Position numbers and translations under genes: made by a program | Shown: one piece after another, positions 1 through 12,711 of the stretch | Layout: every line of letters starts with the position of its first letter | Numbering within the stretch: position 1 is the stretch's first letter | Notes under the pieces: generated by a model | The model's input: only the letters and a program-made list of their open reading frames with translations | Told to the model about the DNA's origin: nothing | Databases searched by the model: none | Assembly: GCF_002575655.3 (NCBI RefSeq) | Contig: NC_053040.3 | Location: 465,172,780 to 465,236,779, forward strand | DNA length: 64,000 nt | DNA from: Aegilops tauschii subsp. strangulata | Lineage: Eukaryota > Streptophyta > Magnoliopsida > Poales > Poaceae | Direction of reading: 5' to 3'

Positions 1-297
1 CGGCGGTCGCCACCTCGCTCACTGCCCTCGATCGAATTGAACCCCCACTCTGCGACTGCCCGATGGAATCAACAGCGAGACTGAGACGGGGAAGAAGAAA
101 TTGGGTGTGGGAGAAATGTTGTTGCCGGTGTCGGATTTGGGGGAGGAGACGAAAAGGAAGTGTAAAGCAGCGTCTCCTGTGGGAGCTCCTATTTGACGCA
201 TTTTACGTCAAATTCTGGATCTGCTGCTTGACAATGAGAGCGGCTAACCAGTCGACCTGACAAGTGTTGCTGACTATAGAGGAGCACATATGTCTAA
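1..297. other. Unassigned sequence at window edge
   Basis: This is moderately GC-rich sequence. Open frames of about 60 codons exist on both strands but show no recognisable domain. It could be the edge of a gene 5' region or old repeat debris. Nothing in it can be assigned. Confidence 0.3.
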
Positions 298-570
298 GGC
301 TGGTCACAATGGGCAGGAACGTAAGCTAGTAACCTACACAGTTTCCTAGACTATGTTACTACCTCCATAGTGGGAAGGAACATGTATGTAGTGTCATGCA
401 GCGATGTATTTATTAGGATATAGACTCATTGTTTCTTGAAGTGTGTAATGTTCCGGTAACTTAGCTAGTTACCACAAGTACCTCTCTCTTCATTAAATAT
501 GTGCCACATAAGCAAACTTGTGTTGGAGTGTGTGATGTTACTCCTAAGTTTCTGCCCATTGTGACCAGCC
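298..570. mobile_element. Tourist-like (PIF/Harbinger) MITE
   Basis: This is a 273-bp non-coding element. It starts with GGCTGGTCACAATGGGCAG and ends with the exact reverse complement (552-570); the imperfect terminal inverted repeat extends to about 35 bp. It is flanked by a 3-bp TAA duplication at 295-297 and 571-573, the target duplication typical of PIF/Harbinger (Tourist) elements. It has no coding capacity and would need a transposase supplied in trans. The near-perfect ends suggest a fairly young insertion. Confidence 0.85.
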
Positions 571-573
571 TAA

Positions 574-1500
574 GAACTAACTACAATGGAAAATCTGGGC
601 ATATCTGGAAAAAAATTCAATATTTCCCTCGAAATTGTGAAGACATTTGTAAAAAAACGAGTAACGTTTGAAAATTGGACAATTGTTTGAATAACTCAAA
701 CAAATTTCAAAATTCAAAAAAAACTAAAAACCATGGATTACATGACAGAAACAATTTTTGAAAATACTAAATATTTTCTCAAAAATCCGAACATTTTTTT
801 AAATTTGAGAAACAAATTTGACAATGGAAACATTTTTTGATATTCCGAACAATTTTTCAAAAGCGTGATTTTTTTTGAAATTCCCGAATATTTTTCAAAA
901 ATGATTTTTTAATTAGAAAAAATGAGAACAGGGACATTTTATACATTCTGAACAGTTTATAGGAAAAAACATTTTTGGAAATTCCCGTACATTTTTTGAA
1001 TTTATCAACAAAATTTCAGAACACGAAGATTTTCTAAATTTTGAACCAAAATTTAAATGCGAACATTTTCGAAAACCACGAACCATTTTTCCAAAGTCCA
1101 AACATTCAAAAACAAATTATGAACATTTTTGAAAATGCGAAAATTTTCTGAGTTTTGAGAAAAACTTTAAAACAGGAACGTTTCTTAATATTAAGAAAAT
1201 ATTTTAGAAAACAAGAACATTTTTTGAAATCCCCATGCATTTTTGAATTTATGATTTTTTTTTGAAATTTTGAATAAAATTTTAAAAATGTACGCTTTTT
1301 TGGAATTTCCAAATATTTTTCGAAATCATGAACAACTTGTAAATAACCTGAACATTTTTGGAGAAATGAAAATAAATTTGAAAAGGAAAAAACGAAAAAG
1401 AAAATAAAAAAGAAACAGAAGAAGGAAAGAAGAAAAGGAAAAAAACGAGAAACAGAAAAAAGAACGATGAAAAACAAAAAAAACGAGTAGAAGAAAATAA
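574..1500. repeat. AT-rich degenerate repeat (GAACATTTTT-type)
   Basis: The stretch is built from loosely repeated units around AACATTTTTTGAAATTC. It then grades into a purine-rich tract (about 1380-1500) of GAAAAAG/AAACGAG words. Degenerate tracts like this are common in grass interspersed repeats, but I cannot name the family. The minus-strand open frames here are phenylalanine- and lysine-rich artefacts of base composition. Confidence 0.5.
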
Positions 1501-4500
1501 AAACAGATTCAGGGAATGTCTAGAAGCTTCCAAAACCGGATTGGTAGTTCCTACGCTTTGCATAAATGGACCGGCCAAAGGCGTCGCTCGGCCGCTCACC
1601 CTTCGCAAAACAGCGGCAATCTGTCGTAGAATGCGACAAATAGGATTTTCTGCCTCCAGTGTTCGCCCATCTCCACCTCGTATCCAACAATCGTTGCGGC
1701 ATGGCCCATGTAGATACTGGCTCGGTCCGATCCAGCCCATCCAACCCTATCCAAGTCGGCCTAGGTTGTATTGCGGATAACCGTTGTCGTCCTCGTTCGG
1801 CTCTCTCTTCTCCCACCTCTCTACCGAAACATGTCGCCGTCGTGCCACCACGACCAAGGAGAGTTGGGACACGCTAGAATAGCGAACGATGCGTGTTCTG
1901 CAGCCTAGCTTCATGTGTGGTTGAGTGGATGGGGAGCAACACCTCCGTCCCTGTCATGCCCCATCTCGAGATTGGGATCAGATTTTGGGAAGAAAAGCTA
2001 GGGTTTGTCACGAGGAACGCGAATATGGTATCAAACTAGCATATACTCTATTAGCTATAAAGTGTTTGAGTTGTTCATCATAGAAAATGGCATAGCCTTA
2101 CAACCAAGGGCGTTATCTTACATAGCTCAGCTGGTAGAGGGTGACGGTAAATAGTAGCAACAATGGAAATACTACAAGAATGGTAAAACGGTACAGTGAA
2201 TGGTGAGCTCTGTGAGCCATCAGATCTCCTCACATCCTTCCATCTGGGCCGTCCGTTAACTGAATGTAGTGACACTCTTAACTGATGATATGCAGTGTTC
2301 TGAAAATACTCCCACCTGAGAGGGAAGTTGTCCTTAAGGAGCCTGACGACTGAATCACATGTTGATCGTTTGCTTGAGGAAGCACTGGTGCAGAGACATG
2401 CTATACAAATGGTTTTTAACCCCTTTCTGCAACAGAGTTTTAAACCATCACCTTGCTTGTGTGTGTGATAGGGGGGTCCTTCCCACACGACTCAGAAACC
2501 ATCGGTGATGATGAGTAATATTTTTACACTCATTTCAACCTTATTTAAACCAAGATATTTTATTAAAAGAGAGATATTCGCTCCGATATTGCCACTAATG
2601 ACTAATGAATGCAAAGGATTCCACAAATCCCCTCTTTGATATTTTTCCACGGGAAATGGGTTAAAAAGGAAAGAAATCGCGTGGGGGAAAGGAAAGGGAG
2701 GAAAATGGAGAAGAAACAAGTCACCAGGAGGCGCGAGAAGCTACCAGAGTCAAAGACGGTGTTCCATGCGACCGCACACACTCGCGTAAGCGGTCGTTTG
2801 GCGTGGAGACCGAGGCAGGTCGGCCACCTGCACAAATTTTGAAAAGGGGACCCCGTCAAAATTTCAACAGAAAGGGGAGCGTCGAGCACAGTCAGAACCT
2901 CTTCATCATCATCTTCATCCACAAGCCCTAGCGGCCACCATTTTCATCTCCATAGACATCTCCACCACCATAGTTCTCTCTGATCTAGTTCATACTTGTA
3001 ATCGCGCATCGCACAAGGCATCCATTGTAAGACATATTGCAATCAGTCAATCCCAAGATGTGTTCTTCAATGTTTTCTTCTCGCGATCTGATCTCCATGT
3101 GTGAGTAGTTCGGTAAGGTATGGGGTGAGGCATGAGCCTTGCAACCCCAGGTATTTGGTGAAGGGATCAATGGAAGTCTTTGACACGACGTCTCATATGT
3201 GTGAAATAAAATTGTTTCGCGAAGTGTCTCTTGTCTTGTCCGCGATCTTCATCCCTGCAGGTACTCATGATCATGGAGATTGAGCACTTTTGAGGCTAGG
3301 AGCAAGGGGACCATGAATTGTTATACCGAACACCGGTGACAGTAAGGTTTAGTAGGGTAACATGGATCATATCCTTGGGGATTCATGAGGTGTAGTCATT
3401 AAACACCCAATGCTTTTGTCTGATATTATTATCTTAATTATCGGGGCAACCGTGAGATAGATAGAGCCTTTGATAGGACAACTGATTTTTGATGCAGGAC
3501 TTGTGCCGGTCAAGATGTTATTTCGACACATCCCCCACTCCGATACGAAGCAAGCACCTCTTGATGGGTGACTTCCCGAGCACAAACTAATATAATTTTT
3601 ATCCCAACATCAATACATGATTGTAAGCATTAAGACCTCAACCTCGTACATTCTTTTTATTGTAAGTGTTTGAATCACAATTTGCTTGCTGATCCGGTTA
3701 AAAGCTGGATTTGACGCTTTGGTAAAAGCTTGCTAGAGATCATTGCTTCAAGGGAATCTTCCTCTCGTGGGTTTGATACCCAGGGTCACCTCTGGGAAAA
3801 TAGGTGTGGGATACCCTTTCTTGTTCCAATACCGGATCAATAAAAAGGAGATATCAGGTGATAGGTCATCCGGTCACACACGCCGGGCAAAAAGAGCTCG
3901 TGTGCGATCGGGCAAGCCATTGGAGAAAATTATACATGCCCAATCGTTTCCGTTCGTATGTACATCCCACACGGTGAATCTCAAACAAATGTTTCCGTCC
4001 TTATGTATATCACACACAATTTTTTATGTGGAGACTTTTGTGCAAGGTGGCCTAACGCAAATATTTGTCGAGAAGAGGTCGTGTGTGATTGTTCATTGAT
4101 GCAACACACCTAGTTTCTAGAAACTGTGTGGGTTGTTTTAGTTCATCGCCCACGGTGTTATCTAAGAAACTGTCTACAATAGAAAAACTCAATAAGCAGG
4201 CTAATTGGCATATTATTGATAATCTATTTAGTAATCATATTGACATTTCATATCAAACACGTCATTTATTTCATATTTTTATTACGGCAACCAGGATTTC
4301 ATAATTGAATTACATCAGAGTACAACATCAGATAGCTTCAACACTCCCGAAGTTGGATCGAGAAAAAGAGGAACCTCCCTCTCCCCACTTAGATTCCTTA
4401 GATTTGCAATGAGTTCATCTGAATCGATTTAGGCTTCTTAGTTTGTCGTTATATCTCGGTTCAAGAATGATGCCTTTATAGAGAACGATGCTCCAATTGT

Positions 4501-5454
4501 GTTCGGGATTCATGCTTTGTTTAGTTGAAGAATTCGAGGTCATGATTCATATTAACTTCACATTGTGCGGTCTTTAGGCCGAAAATTGGATGAAAGTAGT
4601 TTTCCCTTGTTTCATTAGGAGCGACTATCCTCTTGTATTTCACAGGTTGGGGTGGATTTTCAACTTAGTTCGTGGTGCTCTCGTCAGCTATTTTAATTGT
4701 TAGCCAAATCATGAATCCTAATGCACATCTATTTTCGTAGAGATTCCTTAGCACTCTATCCATGAATTACATAGAATGACGACCTTTTGTTTGGGGAGGG
4801 GGGATGTTGCGTAGTATTTCCATTGTTTATCGGGAAGATCTTGTCAGGAAGGATATAATAGATTGTTTATTCTATATATCAAAAATTCTATATTACATTG
4901 GATCTTGAGTTCCTTGTTTTTAAGGAATGAATGTGTTGTATCTACTTGCGATATCCATAGTATTATAGCGGCGATACATTTTGTTCATCTGAAATTGTGG
5001 GGGCCGCTTTTTAACATATACGTTAGCAGCCTTTTTCTATATTGGAATCGATCAAATGTTAAATCACCGTGAACTGAAATGTGACAAGATTGTCTCCCCA
5101 TTACATGGGTTCATCACTTTTTTTGCTCACTTGTGTCTGTCGTGAGACAAGCATGGTCGCCGATATCAAAACAACCAACCACGAACAGAACATTCCATGG
5201 AAACCAATGTGGTCTAGTTATGAAACATGATGCATTATGAGTAGCGAAGTTAAATTGTAGAAATCTTTTTGTCATCTATCATAGAGTTGTTTATATTAGT
5301 AATGGTTGCAATAATTATTAGATGTTGTTATTTTATACTGTCAATGACATAAGGTACTATTTTGACTTGATTTGGTTGATAATGATGATTCATTCTTCTG
5401 CTTTGCATATCAAAGGGCGTCGACATGATGCCTCGGCCACGGAAGGGTATACCT
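1501..5454. other. Old repeat debris, no gene recognised
   Basis: No coding sequence of more than about 140 codons and no family motif is visible. About 3850-4180 contains recurring CACACACG/CGTGTGCGAT words and a diverged pair of about 35-bp repeats (3941-3974 and 3983-4017), reminiscent of DNA-transposon subterminal repeats. The rest of 2500-5400 is AT-rich and low in features. I see no rRNA, tRNA or complete transposable element. Confidence 0.4.
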
Positions 5455-5459
5455 TTTTA
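5455..5459. repeat. Target site duplication TTTTA (left) of Tekay-1
   Basis: The five bases TTTTA immediately precede the 5' LTR (TGTAACATCC). They are repeated exactly at 15896-15900, directly after the 3' LTR end. This proves that both ends belong to one integration event. Confidence 0.95.
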
Positions 5460-8400
5460 TGTAACATCCCAAAATTCTAAATTTTGGAATGTTATATTAA
5501 ATAGATAGATTTGATTGATTGTTTGATGGTTGTGTGATTGATTGACTGAAAGTGATTGAAATTCGAACTTTTTGAAAGTTAAATGAGAGGGAATAAAAGG
5601 ACTTTCCCAAACTTTCATTTTGCATTTATGATCTTTGTGAATTCAAATTATTTTCAAATACAAAACCCTAGAGAGAAGATGACATGACTTCTGCCATTTA
5701 AATAAATGAAAAGGGTGTTTGAAAAATATTTGAATTCCATTTGGAAATATTTTTCCAATTCAGAAACTTCAAGCAACTCAATGGTTTTCATGAGAGAAGA
5801 TAAAATGACTTCTTCAAAACATATGAAATATGAGTTGGAAGTTTAAAAGGATCTAATTTAAAGTCCTTTTGGAAATTATTTCCAATTTGGAGTTATTTGG
5901 TTTTTATTTCAAATTATTTTTCTCCAAAAATAAAATATATGGAAAATAGGGTAACATGATTCCCTACATCAGAAAATTGGAGATAAATAAATTTAAAATC
6001 AATTTGGTTTTTTAAAATGATTTTTATTGGATTTTAGTAGGGCAGTAGCACTCTTTGAATTATATGAATTTTTCTCGATTTTATTTGACTTGACAAAAAT
6101 GTTCACGTTGTAGAAAATCTTTTTCTGAAAATTTGAATATATTATATGCCTATATAATATTTTTGTTTCTTTTGTTTTATTTATTTTCGTTTGTCTGTGT
6201 TTTTTTTAAACTTTCTCCACCGGACCGGGCCAACTGGGCCGAAGCCCAGCCAGCCGGCCCAGCCCAGCCGCAACCGCCTCTCGCGGGAGTCCTCGTCCCG
6301 CACGGCGCCGCCGGACTCGTCCCGAGCCGCCGCCCCCCTCGAGGCTATATATAGCCGGGCCCCGGGCCTCGCGCCGCCGCTCGCCTCCTCGCCTCGTGCC
6401 GCCGCTGCCGCGCCCTCGGACCGCTGCCGCCGCGCCCTCGCATCTCGCGCCGCCTCTACACTTCGCCGCTGCCGCCTTCCGCCACCCACGCCGCTCTGCG
6501 CCGCCGCCGCCTGCTGCTGCCGCTGTTGCCGCCGCCGCCGCACGCGCGCCGCCTCGCCTCGCGTCGCCCCGCTCCTCGCTGACGCACGCCGCCGCGGGAA
6601 GCCGCCGGAGATCCGCCGCCGGTTTTCCGATGGAAAACCGATCGAACCGGTATAAACCGTCGACCCCGATCCGGTTTTAATTTAAGTTTTCGGTTTTTCT
6701 TTTTAGTCCGGTTTATTTTTTTAGTTAGTTTATTTAGCGAGCGTTCGCTCGTTAGCTTCTGGTAGCAAACGTTTTCGTTCTGTAGGGTTCTGTAGCGAAC
6801 GTTCGTTCGATAGGATTTTTATTTTTATTTTAGTTTTCGGCCAGGGATCTATTTGTGAGTATTTTATTTACAGATTAGTCCCTGATTTTTAAACGATCAC
6901 TACTTTCTACTCGTTTGTGCAAATCCAACGAAACCAACGCCTACTTCTTCGTTATGATCTCCTCTTTCTAAAAAAACAACTTAAACATGTTTTTGAAAGA
7001 TTTAAAATTTGAATTCAAATAGATTTGTATTTGAACTTCATTTGATCATAACTTGAGTTTTATAACTCCGTTTGAGTTGATTCTTTTTGCAAATTAAAGC
7101 TCTTGACCTAAAACTTTTTGATAAGGCCAAATTCACATAATTTTGGTACTGTTAGAAGTTGTTTTATGTTGCAAGAGTTATTTGCTTCGTTTTGATGTTT
7201 TCCGAATTGTTTTTCGTTCTTTCCGATCTTTTGAGTGATTGCTTATGTGAGGTTACTATTGCTTGCTTATGATAGATTGACCGGAGTGTGACGAGTAGAA
7301 CTACCAAGAGTTTTGAGTGCGAATCATCTTCATCAACATTGCAGGCAAGTTCACACTTTGATCATATCCCTTTCATACCCAGTTTTTATGCATTAGTTTC
7401 ACCCTCAAACATTGCATGAGTAGGATTGATAACATGTGGGTATTGGGAAGTAGTTGATGAGGTAGGAACCTATTGCCCTGCATTCAAACCTTGGGAGTTA
7501 CTACGTTATGCTTATACTGCTATGCTATGCTCGTAGACGTGGATTGGTTGAGTGTATTCATGAAAGATGTGAGAGTTATCATTAATGGTTAACTTAAGGT
7601 GGCAACTTTAATACACATCTGGGTGGATTGGTTGGGGCACCCTGGAGTACCCAGTGGTTTGCCCGGGCACCTGGAGAACCCAGTGCTTGCCCAAGGGGAT
7701 CCCGGAGGACCCGTGTGATCACCCTATGGAATGCCACCCAGGCTCAAAGGGATCATAAGATTATTCATGCTAGAAACTTCCGTGTGCAGCCACAAGCCAT
7801 TATGGGCTCTGGCATAGTTGAGTAAGTTGCGTGAGCTCTTGAAGAGGTGGACTGGCAGATGTAGGGGATTGTAGGTGTAACGATCTGCCCGGAGTAGAGA
7901 GTAAATGCTTCTGAAAGATTGTGTCTCGATCATCCGTTTCTCAAACACCATGTAGCGCGAGAAATCCAACAGAGGAGATCGAGTCTTGTGGGGAAAAGTG
8001 CGCAAACCTCTGTAGAGTGTACAATCAAATCATGGTTAGTCGTGTCCCGGGTTATGGACATCTTGAGTATCTAGATCTTGGATTATCATGTGAATCTCAT
8101 CATCATGTTACTTAATTTAATTTGATTGGGTTAATCACGTTCTTAATTGGGATTGAGTTGGAGGTACCTTCTCAATGTTTAACAACCACCATGATAGTTA
8201 AATAAAATTTATTCCTTTGTGGTAGGGAAAAGTTGGCTTTTCGCAAAACTGTAACCATAGAGCTTTTCCACCAGCCATATATGCATGTAGTGATAGCCAT
8301 TGTTCATTATTCTCTATGGTGTGAATTTGCTAGTACATTCAATGTACTGACCCATTTCGGGCTGCAACGTTTCATGTTGCAGGATTCTTACGACGAGTAA

Positions 8401-8630
8401 GTGATACGTTAGGGTTACGATTTCTACACTCAACTTTGCCGTTGGTGTTGATGGGAATCCACAACCTTGTTGTTACTTCCTCTATTTGGATTGAGGTAAT
8501 AGTATTTACGTTATTTTATACATGTGATTTACCTCTGTTATAAATCCTCGAGTACTGTGTGTGTCAGCATACCGATCCAGGGATGACACTTAAGCACAGA
8601 GACTTGACCGTCTGAGGTCGGGTCGCTAGA
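5460..8630 (+). repeat. 5' LTR of Tekay-1
   Basis: The LTR starts TGTAACATCC and ends GGTCGCTAGA (the 3' copy ends CTACA). It matches 12712-15895 along its length with scattered substitutions. It contains an AT-rich U3, a sharply GC-rich GCC-repeat block at about 6230-6620, and a TATA sequence. Several open frames in the GC-rich block (for example 6191-6655) are composition artefacts and not genes. Confidence 0.95.
6345..6353 (+). promoter_or_regulatory. Putative TATA box of Tekay-1 LTR
   Basis: CTATATATA lies inside the GC-rich block of the 5' LTR. The same motif occurs at 13616-13624 in the 3' LTR. Its placement fits the U3 core promoter, with the GC-rich 5' leader downstream. The function is inferred. 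Confidence 0.55.
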
Positions 8631-8633
8631 AGA

Positions 8634-8645
8634 TGGTATCAGAGC
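8634..8645 (+). other. Primer binding site (tRNA-Met type) of Tekay-1
   Basis: TGGTATCAGAGC begins three bases after the 5' LTR. It is complementary to the 3' end of initiator methionine tRNA, the primer used by most plant Ty1/copia elements and by chromovirus Gypsy elements. Confidence 0.9.
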
Positions 8646-8964
8646 ACATGTTGACTGTAGGATGTGACCCTAGAAACTGGCAAGCCCATAGGAAGGATTT
8701 TCTCCAAAACTTTCTTTTTCAAAAAGATCTTTTACCTCTCTTCTCTTCTGAGCTTATTCAAACATTCCCTTTAAGTGAGACCATACCCCTTTTCCCTTTG
8801 GACCACTCGAAAATTCGACGGATGAGACCACTTCTAGAAGTATAAGATATCGGACAACTAAGACCACTTTGGAATGAAGAAGATTTTACCGTGTAAATGG
8901 AAACTACAACGGTTGAAGACTCTGAAGACTAGGAGAATTTGAAGGCTCTGAAGAATTCCCAGAT

Positions 8965-9577
8965 TTGTATGACCTAGGAATGGCTACCCTTATGGAAGTT
9001 GGCAGACTATGGAAGCCGTCAATGCCCGAGATCAAGGTGTATCGGAGAAAGACTAGAACGTGGAGCATTAGAAAACAAAGTTTTGTCAAGGAAAACCCTA
9101 AGGTAGGAGATATCAACTATGGAGAAATAGCTCATGGAAATGACAAGAGCAGAAACACGGCTATCCATGATGTTATCGCCCGCTTATGCTATTGTCACCG
9201 TGCCGAGTTAAGCATGCATATGCATGGAAGTATTGGATGGTAGAAGGCTTATGGAGCACCTATCAGCAAGATGAAGTTTAAACCTTAGCCGGTGTATCAC
9301 CAGGATCTGGGTGTTACATCAAGAAGTTAAGATGGACCTACAAGAAGCAGTATTTTATAAGGAAGCGTTTCGTGAAGAACTCAGGACCCAGAAGTTGAAA
9401 GTAGCCAAGCTAGAGGAGCAAAACCTCGAGATACCGGAGATTCGTCAGGAATTGAAGGACAGTAGGACTATGGTTCATGGTAAGGATGTTGAAATCCAGA
9501 AGTTTGGAACGCAATTATTAAAGGACGCCACGAGAGACTTCGCGTCAACAGAGAGGATCTGGCAAAAGGACTTGTGA
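8965..9577 (+). pseudogene. Remnant of extra ORF upstream of gag (coiled coil), Tekay-1
   Basis: Two open pieces, 8965-9243 and 9311-9577, lie between the primer binding site and the gag remnant. The second is strongly helical and rich in Glu, Lys, Leu and Gln, with a plausible coiled coil over most of its 88 codons. It occupies the same position as the 22863-23594 reading frame of Tekay-2, whose second half is likewise coiled-coil-like. I infer that both are versions of one accessory ORF that precedes gag in this lineage. Its function is unknown, and here it is broken by stops. Confidence 0.45.
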
Positions 9578-9837
9578 AAGACAAGCATGATTGGAAGAAG
9601 CCATCGGAGACATGAACAAGACTTGAAGAGTTTGGCGACTCTGAAAATTTATTGACCTTTAGAAGACCAAACCCCTGTTATACCTACGTTAGATGCGACG
9701 TTTGTGATGCTGTCATTTGTTTGATGTTTTTCCCGACAGCCACAAATAAAATCTGCCTTTTCAAAACTTTTGTTTGTATTGGGTGTATCCCTCTCTATCT
9801 CTCTTATCTCACCCCAAACCCATGGACCCAATAGAGG

Positions 9838-10191
9838 ATGAATGGAGATGAAACCATATTTTCTGGACCGATGAGTCAATTGGAGACAGACTGATGAATT
9901 CAGAACATGGAGGATCACATGGAGAATAACCCTATAGCCGGAAAGGATATGGCCCAGCATGCTCTTCAGTGTTTTGAAAGAGGTGCCACTACCTGGTAGA
10001 GGATGTACCAAACCATCAATGGATGGCAAAGAGTAACCACTTGGGAAGAATTTAAGTTGACTCTGCAAAGATCTCGTATTGTGTCCCAGAAGTTGATGCC
10101 TTATGGAAATGATATGGAGAAACCTGGTGCATGCAAGCTTTGTGGAGAAATAGGACACAACCATAAAGAACAAGGACGAATACCCTCATAA
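9838..10191 (+). pseudogene. Truncated gag with partial zinc knuckle, Tekay-1
   Basis: An interrupted frame encodes a retrotransposon-gag-like segment (ERGATTW, then TTWEEFKLTL) and then a partial knuckle CKLCGEIGHNHKEQ. In-frame stops occur, for example TAG at the second Trp of the usual TTWW motif. The gag sequence is not closely similar to that of Tekay-2, although the downstream integrase is. After 10191 the sequence jumps into the linker before integrase, so everything from protease to RNase H is missing. Confidence 0.6.
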
Positions 10192-11526
10192 GCGGAGGAT
10201 TACCCAAGGAGTTAGCCGAGGATCTCAGGGAACTTCGGTTGGAGATTGTTCCCAAAGGTTTTGTTGCAGCAAGGGAAGTTCAGTCTACATTGTTGGGAAA
10301 GATCCGTGAAGCTCAGAAGGATGACAAAGAGATTGCTGAGGTAAAAGAAAGGATGAGCAAAGGAAAGGCCAAATGTTTTCATAAGGATGAGCACGACACC
10401 TTATGGTTCGAGGACCGTGCATATGTGCCCAATAATGCAAAGATCAGGAAGTTAATACTTCAGGAGGCTCAGGACTCACCATACTCGATTCGCCCTGGAA
10501 ACACCAAGATGTATTTGGATTTGAAGGAGCGTTTCTGGTGGACTAGTATGAAGAAGGATATTGTGGAGTACATAGCAGTATGTGATGTATGTCAGAGAGT
10601 GAAGGTAGAACAATAGAAGCCTGCAGAATTATTGCAGCCTATGCCGATACTCGAATGGATGTGGGACAAGCTTGGCATGGATTCCATCAACCGGATTACC
10701 CAGGACCCGGTCAGGGTATGATTCTATCTGGGTAGTAGTGGATCATTTGACCAAAGTGGCTCACTTTATCCCAGTAAAAAACCACCTATACAAGTGCAAA
10801 GTTGGCCAAGATATATATGACCAGGATCGTATGTCTGTATGGAGTTCCGAGGACCACCGTATCAGATAGAGGAACACAGTTTACCTCAAAGTTTTGGAAT
10901 CAGCTGCACCATACTTTGGGTACTAGGCTAGAGTTCAGTACAGCCTTTCATCCGCAGACAGATGGATAGACCGAGAGAGTCAATCAGATTCTGGAGAACA
11001 TGTTGAGAGCGTGTGCACTAGATTATGGATCTAGTAGGGATGATAATCTACCTTACGCGGAGTTCTCATACAACAACAGTTACCAGGCCAGTTTGAAGAT
11101 GGCACCGTTTGAAGCCCTGTATGGACAAAGGTGCAGAACACAATTAATGTGGGATGAAGTTGGAGACCGTCAGTTGTTTGGACCAAATGTGATCAAGGAG
11201 TCAGAAGAGATGTTAAGTTGATTCGAGATAGACTGAAGGTAGCTCAGTCCAGGCAGAAGAGTTATGCAGACTCAAAATGCAAGGAGGTAGTCTATGAAAT
11301 CGGAGACAGAGCACATCTTCGTGTGCCACCTTTGCGAGGAGTTAAACGATTTGGAGTTAAGGAAAGGTTAGCCCCGAGATTTGTAGGACCATACCGAGTT
11401 TTGGAGCATATGGGAGAAGTGGCCAACAAGTTGGAGTCACCCGAAGGACTGTCAGGAGTTCATGATGTGTTTCATGTTTCCCAGTTGATGAAGTGCCATG
11501 CAGAGATGGCCAATATTCCCCTTTAA
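10192..11526 (+). pseudogene. Degenerate Gypsy integrase, Tekay-1
   Basis: Fragments at 10239-10616, 10672-10869, 11000-11221 and 11218-11526 correspond in order to the integrase of Tekay-2: the zinc-binding segment (CDVCQRV), the catalytic core ([15 protein letters not shown]) and the C-terminal GPYRVLEHMGE and [10 protein letters not shown] motifs. The frame is broken by several stops and shifts, including TAG at 10614, where Tekay-2 has CAG. The chromodomain seen at the end of Tekay-2 is not recognisable here. Confidence 0.8.
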
Positions 11527-12694
11527 GGACGCTTGACCCTGGAAAGGATAATGATGTTCCACGAAGTGGAGTATGGACTTCATAAGTATAGTTTTTTATC
11601 TCGATATGTGGGATATCCCACGAGGATGAAGAGATGAATTACTATTGGATATAAAGGAGGTATGATGTTGGAAATATGGATCAATGGAAACTCCATGATG
11701 AGTTTGAGTATTCACGTCCTAGTTTGGTGCCAATAGAAGGAAGGAAGACAGTACAATTGGATGGATTTAAGAACACTAGGAAGTTGGAAGTTGGAATAAT
11801 GATCAGTTGCTCGATGATAAGTTCAAGGACTACAAGTGATGAGATGGGCCATAACCCACAGGCCCCAGGACCTGCCAAGAAGCAAGCACATTCTTGCTGA
11901 AGGAAAAACCCTGGAAGAAGTTACGATTTTACCGACAGACGATCTTATAGGAGTTACGCAAAACCTGAGAGTTGTGAAGGAACGATAGATGTTTGTTTGG
12001 CTTGCAGAATCTATGGAGTTATCCGAACTTGGTTCGTTGACAAGAGAAATTCTGCAATGCTTGTGAGGATGACCGAGTGTTAGAATGCGAGATTCACTAA
12101 ACCGTATACATGGTAATGATTTGGGTGCGGGATGGATTGATCACCATACCGACTTACTCTTATTATTCGCCTTGCTATGTGGGATGGTAAATCTGAGTGA
12201 CTTACCTATAGTAGAGAGACGACGATCAAAACCTTGTTTAAACCTTAGAATGGTATAGCAATTTTCCCTTGTACAAGGCAGCTTTTGCCAACCGTAGGTT
12301 ATACGGTGAGGATCGACCAGACCCATTTCCTGCAGGAGAAACCATAAATTGTTGACCACCATGAGATATCGATAGTTGTTTAGTATTGGCGTCAGACCTG
12401 TCAGCTAAGAAGACCCAGTCTCGGAATAACCTTACCAAGATGAAAGGACAGGAGAATTAAGGGAAAGGTTATGCCACTACCGGAAGAGCCCAGAGAAGGA
12501 CTTTTCCCGAGAAGTTGAGAAGATCGGCCCCGTCAAGAATAAGGATGGAGGACAAGAGTATTGATGGAACCGTAACCATGTTTCTAAGGGTGGTAGCACC
12601 CCAGACCCCCCTATGATGATTGACGGATTTTGAGAAGACCCCAAACCTAACCTATTTCTTGCTAGCCTCTCCGAATCTCGAGGACGAGATTCAT
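11527..12694 (+). other. Non-coding tail of Tekay-1 interior
   Basis: About 1.2 kb lies between the end of the integrase and the polypurine tract. No chromodomain or other domain is recognisable; the short ORF at 11676-11900 has no motif. Only the last about 40 bases (AATCTCGAGGACGAGATTCA) match the end of the Tekay-2 coding region. This suggests that the 3' end of the ORF has been replaced or has decayed. Confidence 0.5.
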
Positions 12695-12697
12695 TTT

Positions 12698-12711
12698 AAG
12701 GGTGGTAGGTT
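12698..12711 (+). other. Polypurine tract of Tekay-1
   Basis: The purine-rich run AAGGGTGGTAGG directly precedes the 3' LTR, in the position of the plus-strand primer. Tekay-2 has the equivalent AAGGGGGGTAGG. Confidence 0.75.

Noticed and set aside
1106..1740. Phenylalanine-rich ORFs of 123 and 152 codons
   Set aside because: They are produced by the A/T-rich degenerate repeat; there is no conserved pattern.
2130..2150. tRNA A-box-like sequence TAGCTCAGCTGGTAGAG
   Set aside because: There is no acceptor or T arm and no B box (GGTTCGAATCC type) at the right distance, so it is neither a tRNA gene nor a demonstrable tRNA-derived SINE.
6181..6680. Overlapping open frames up to 154 codons on both strands in the GC-rich block
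   Set aside because: The block is LTR sequence repeated at 13480-13945. The frames are Ala/Arg/Pro-rich consequences of GCC repeats with no domain.
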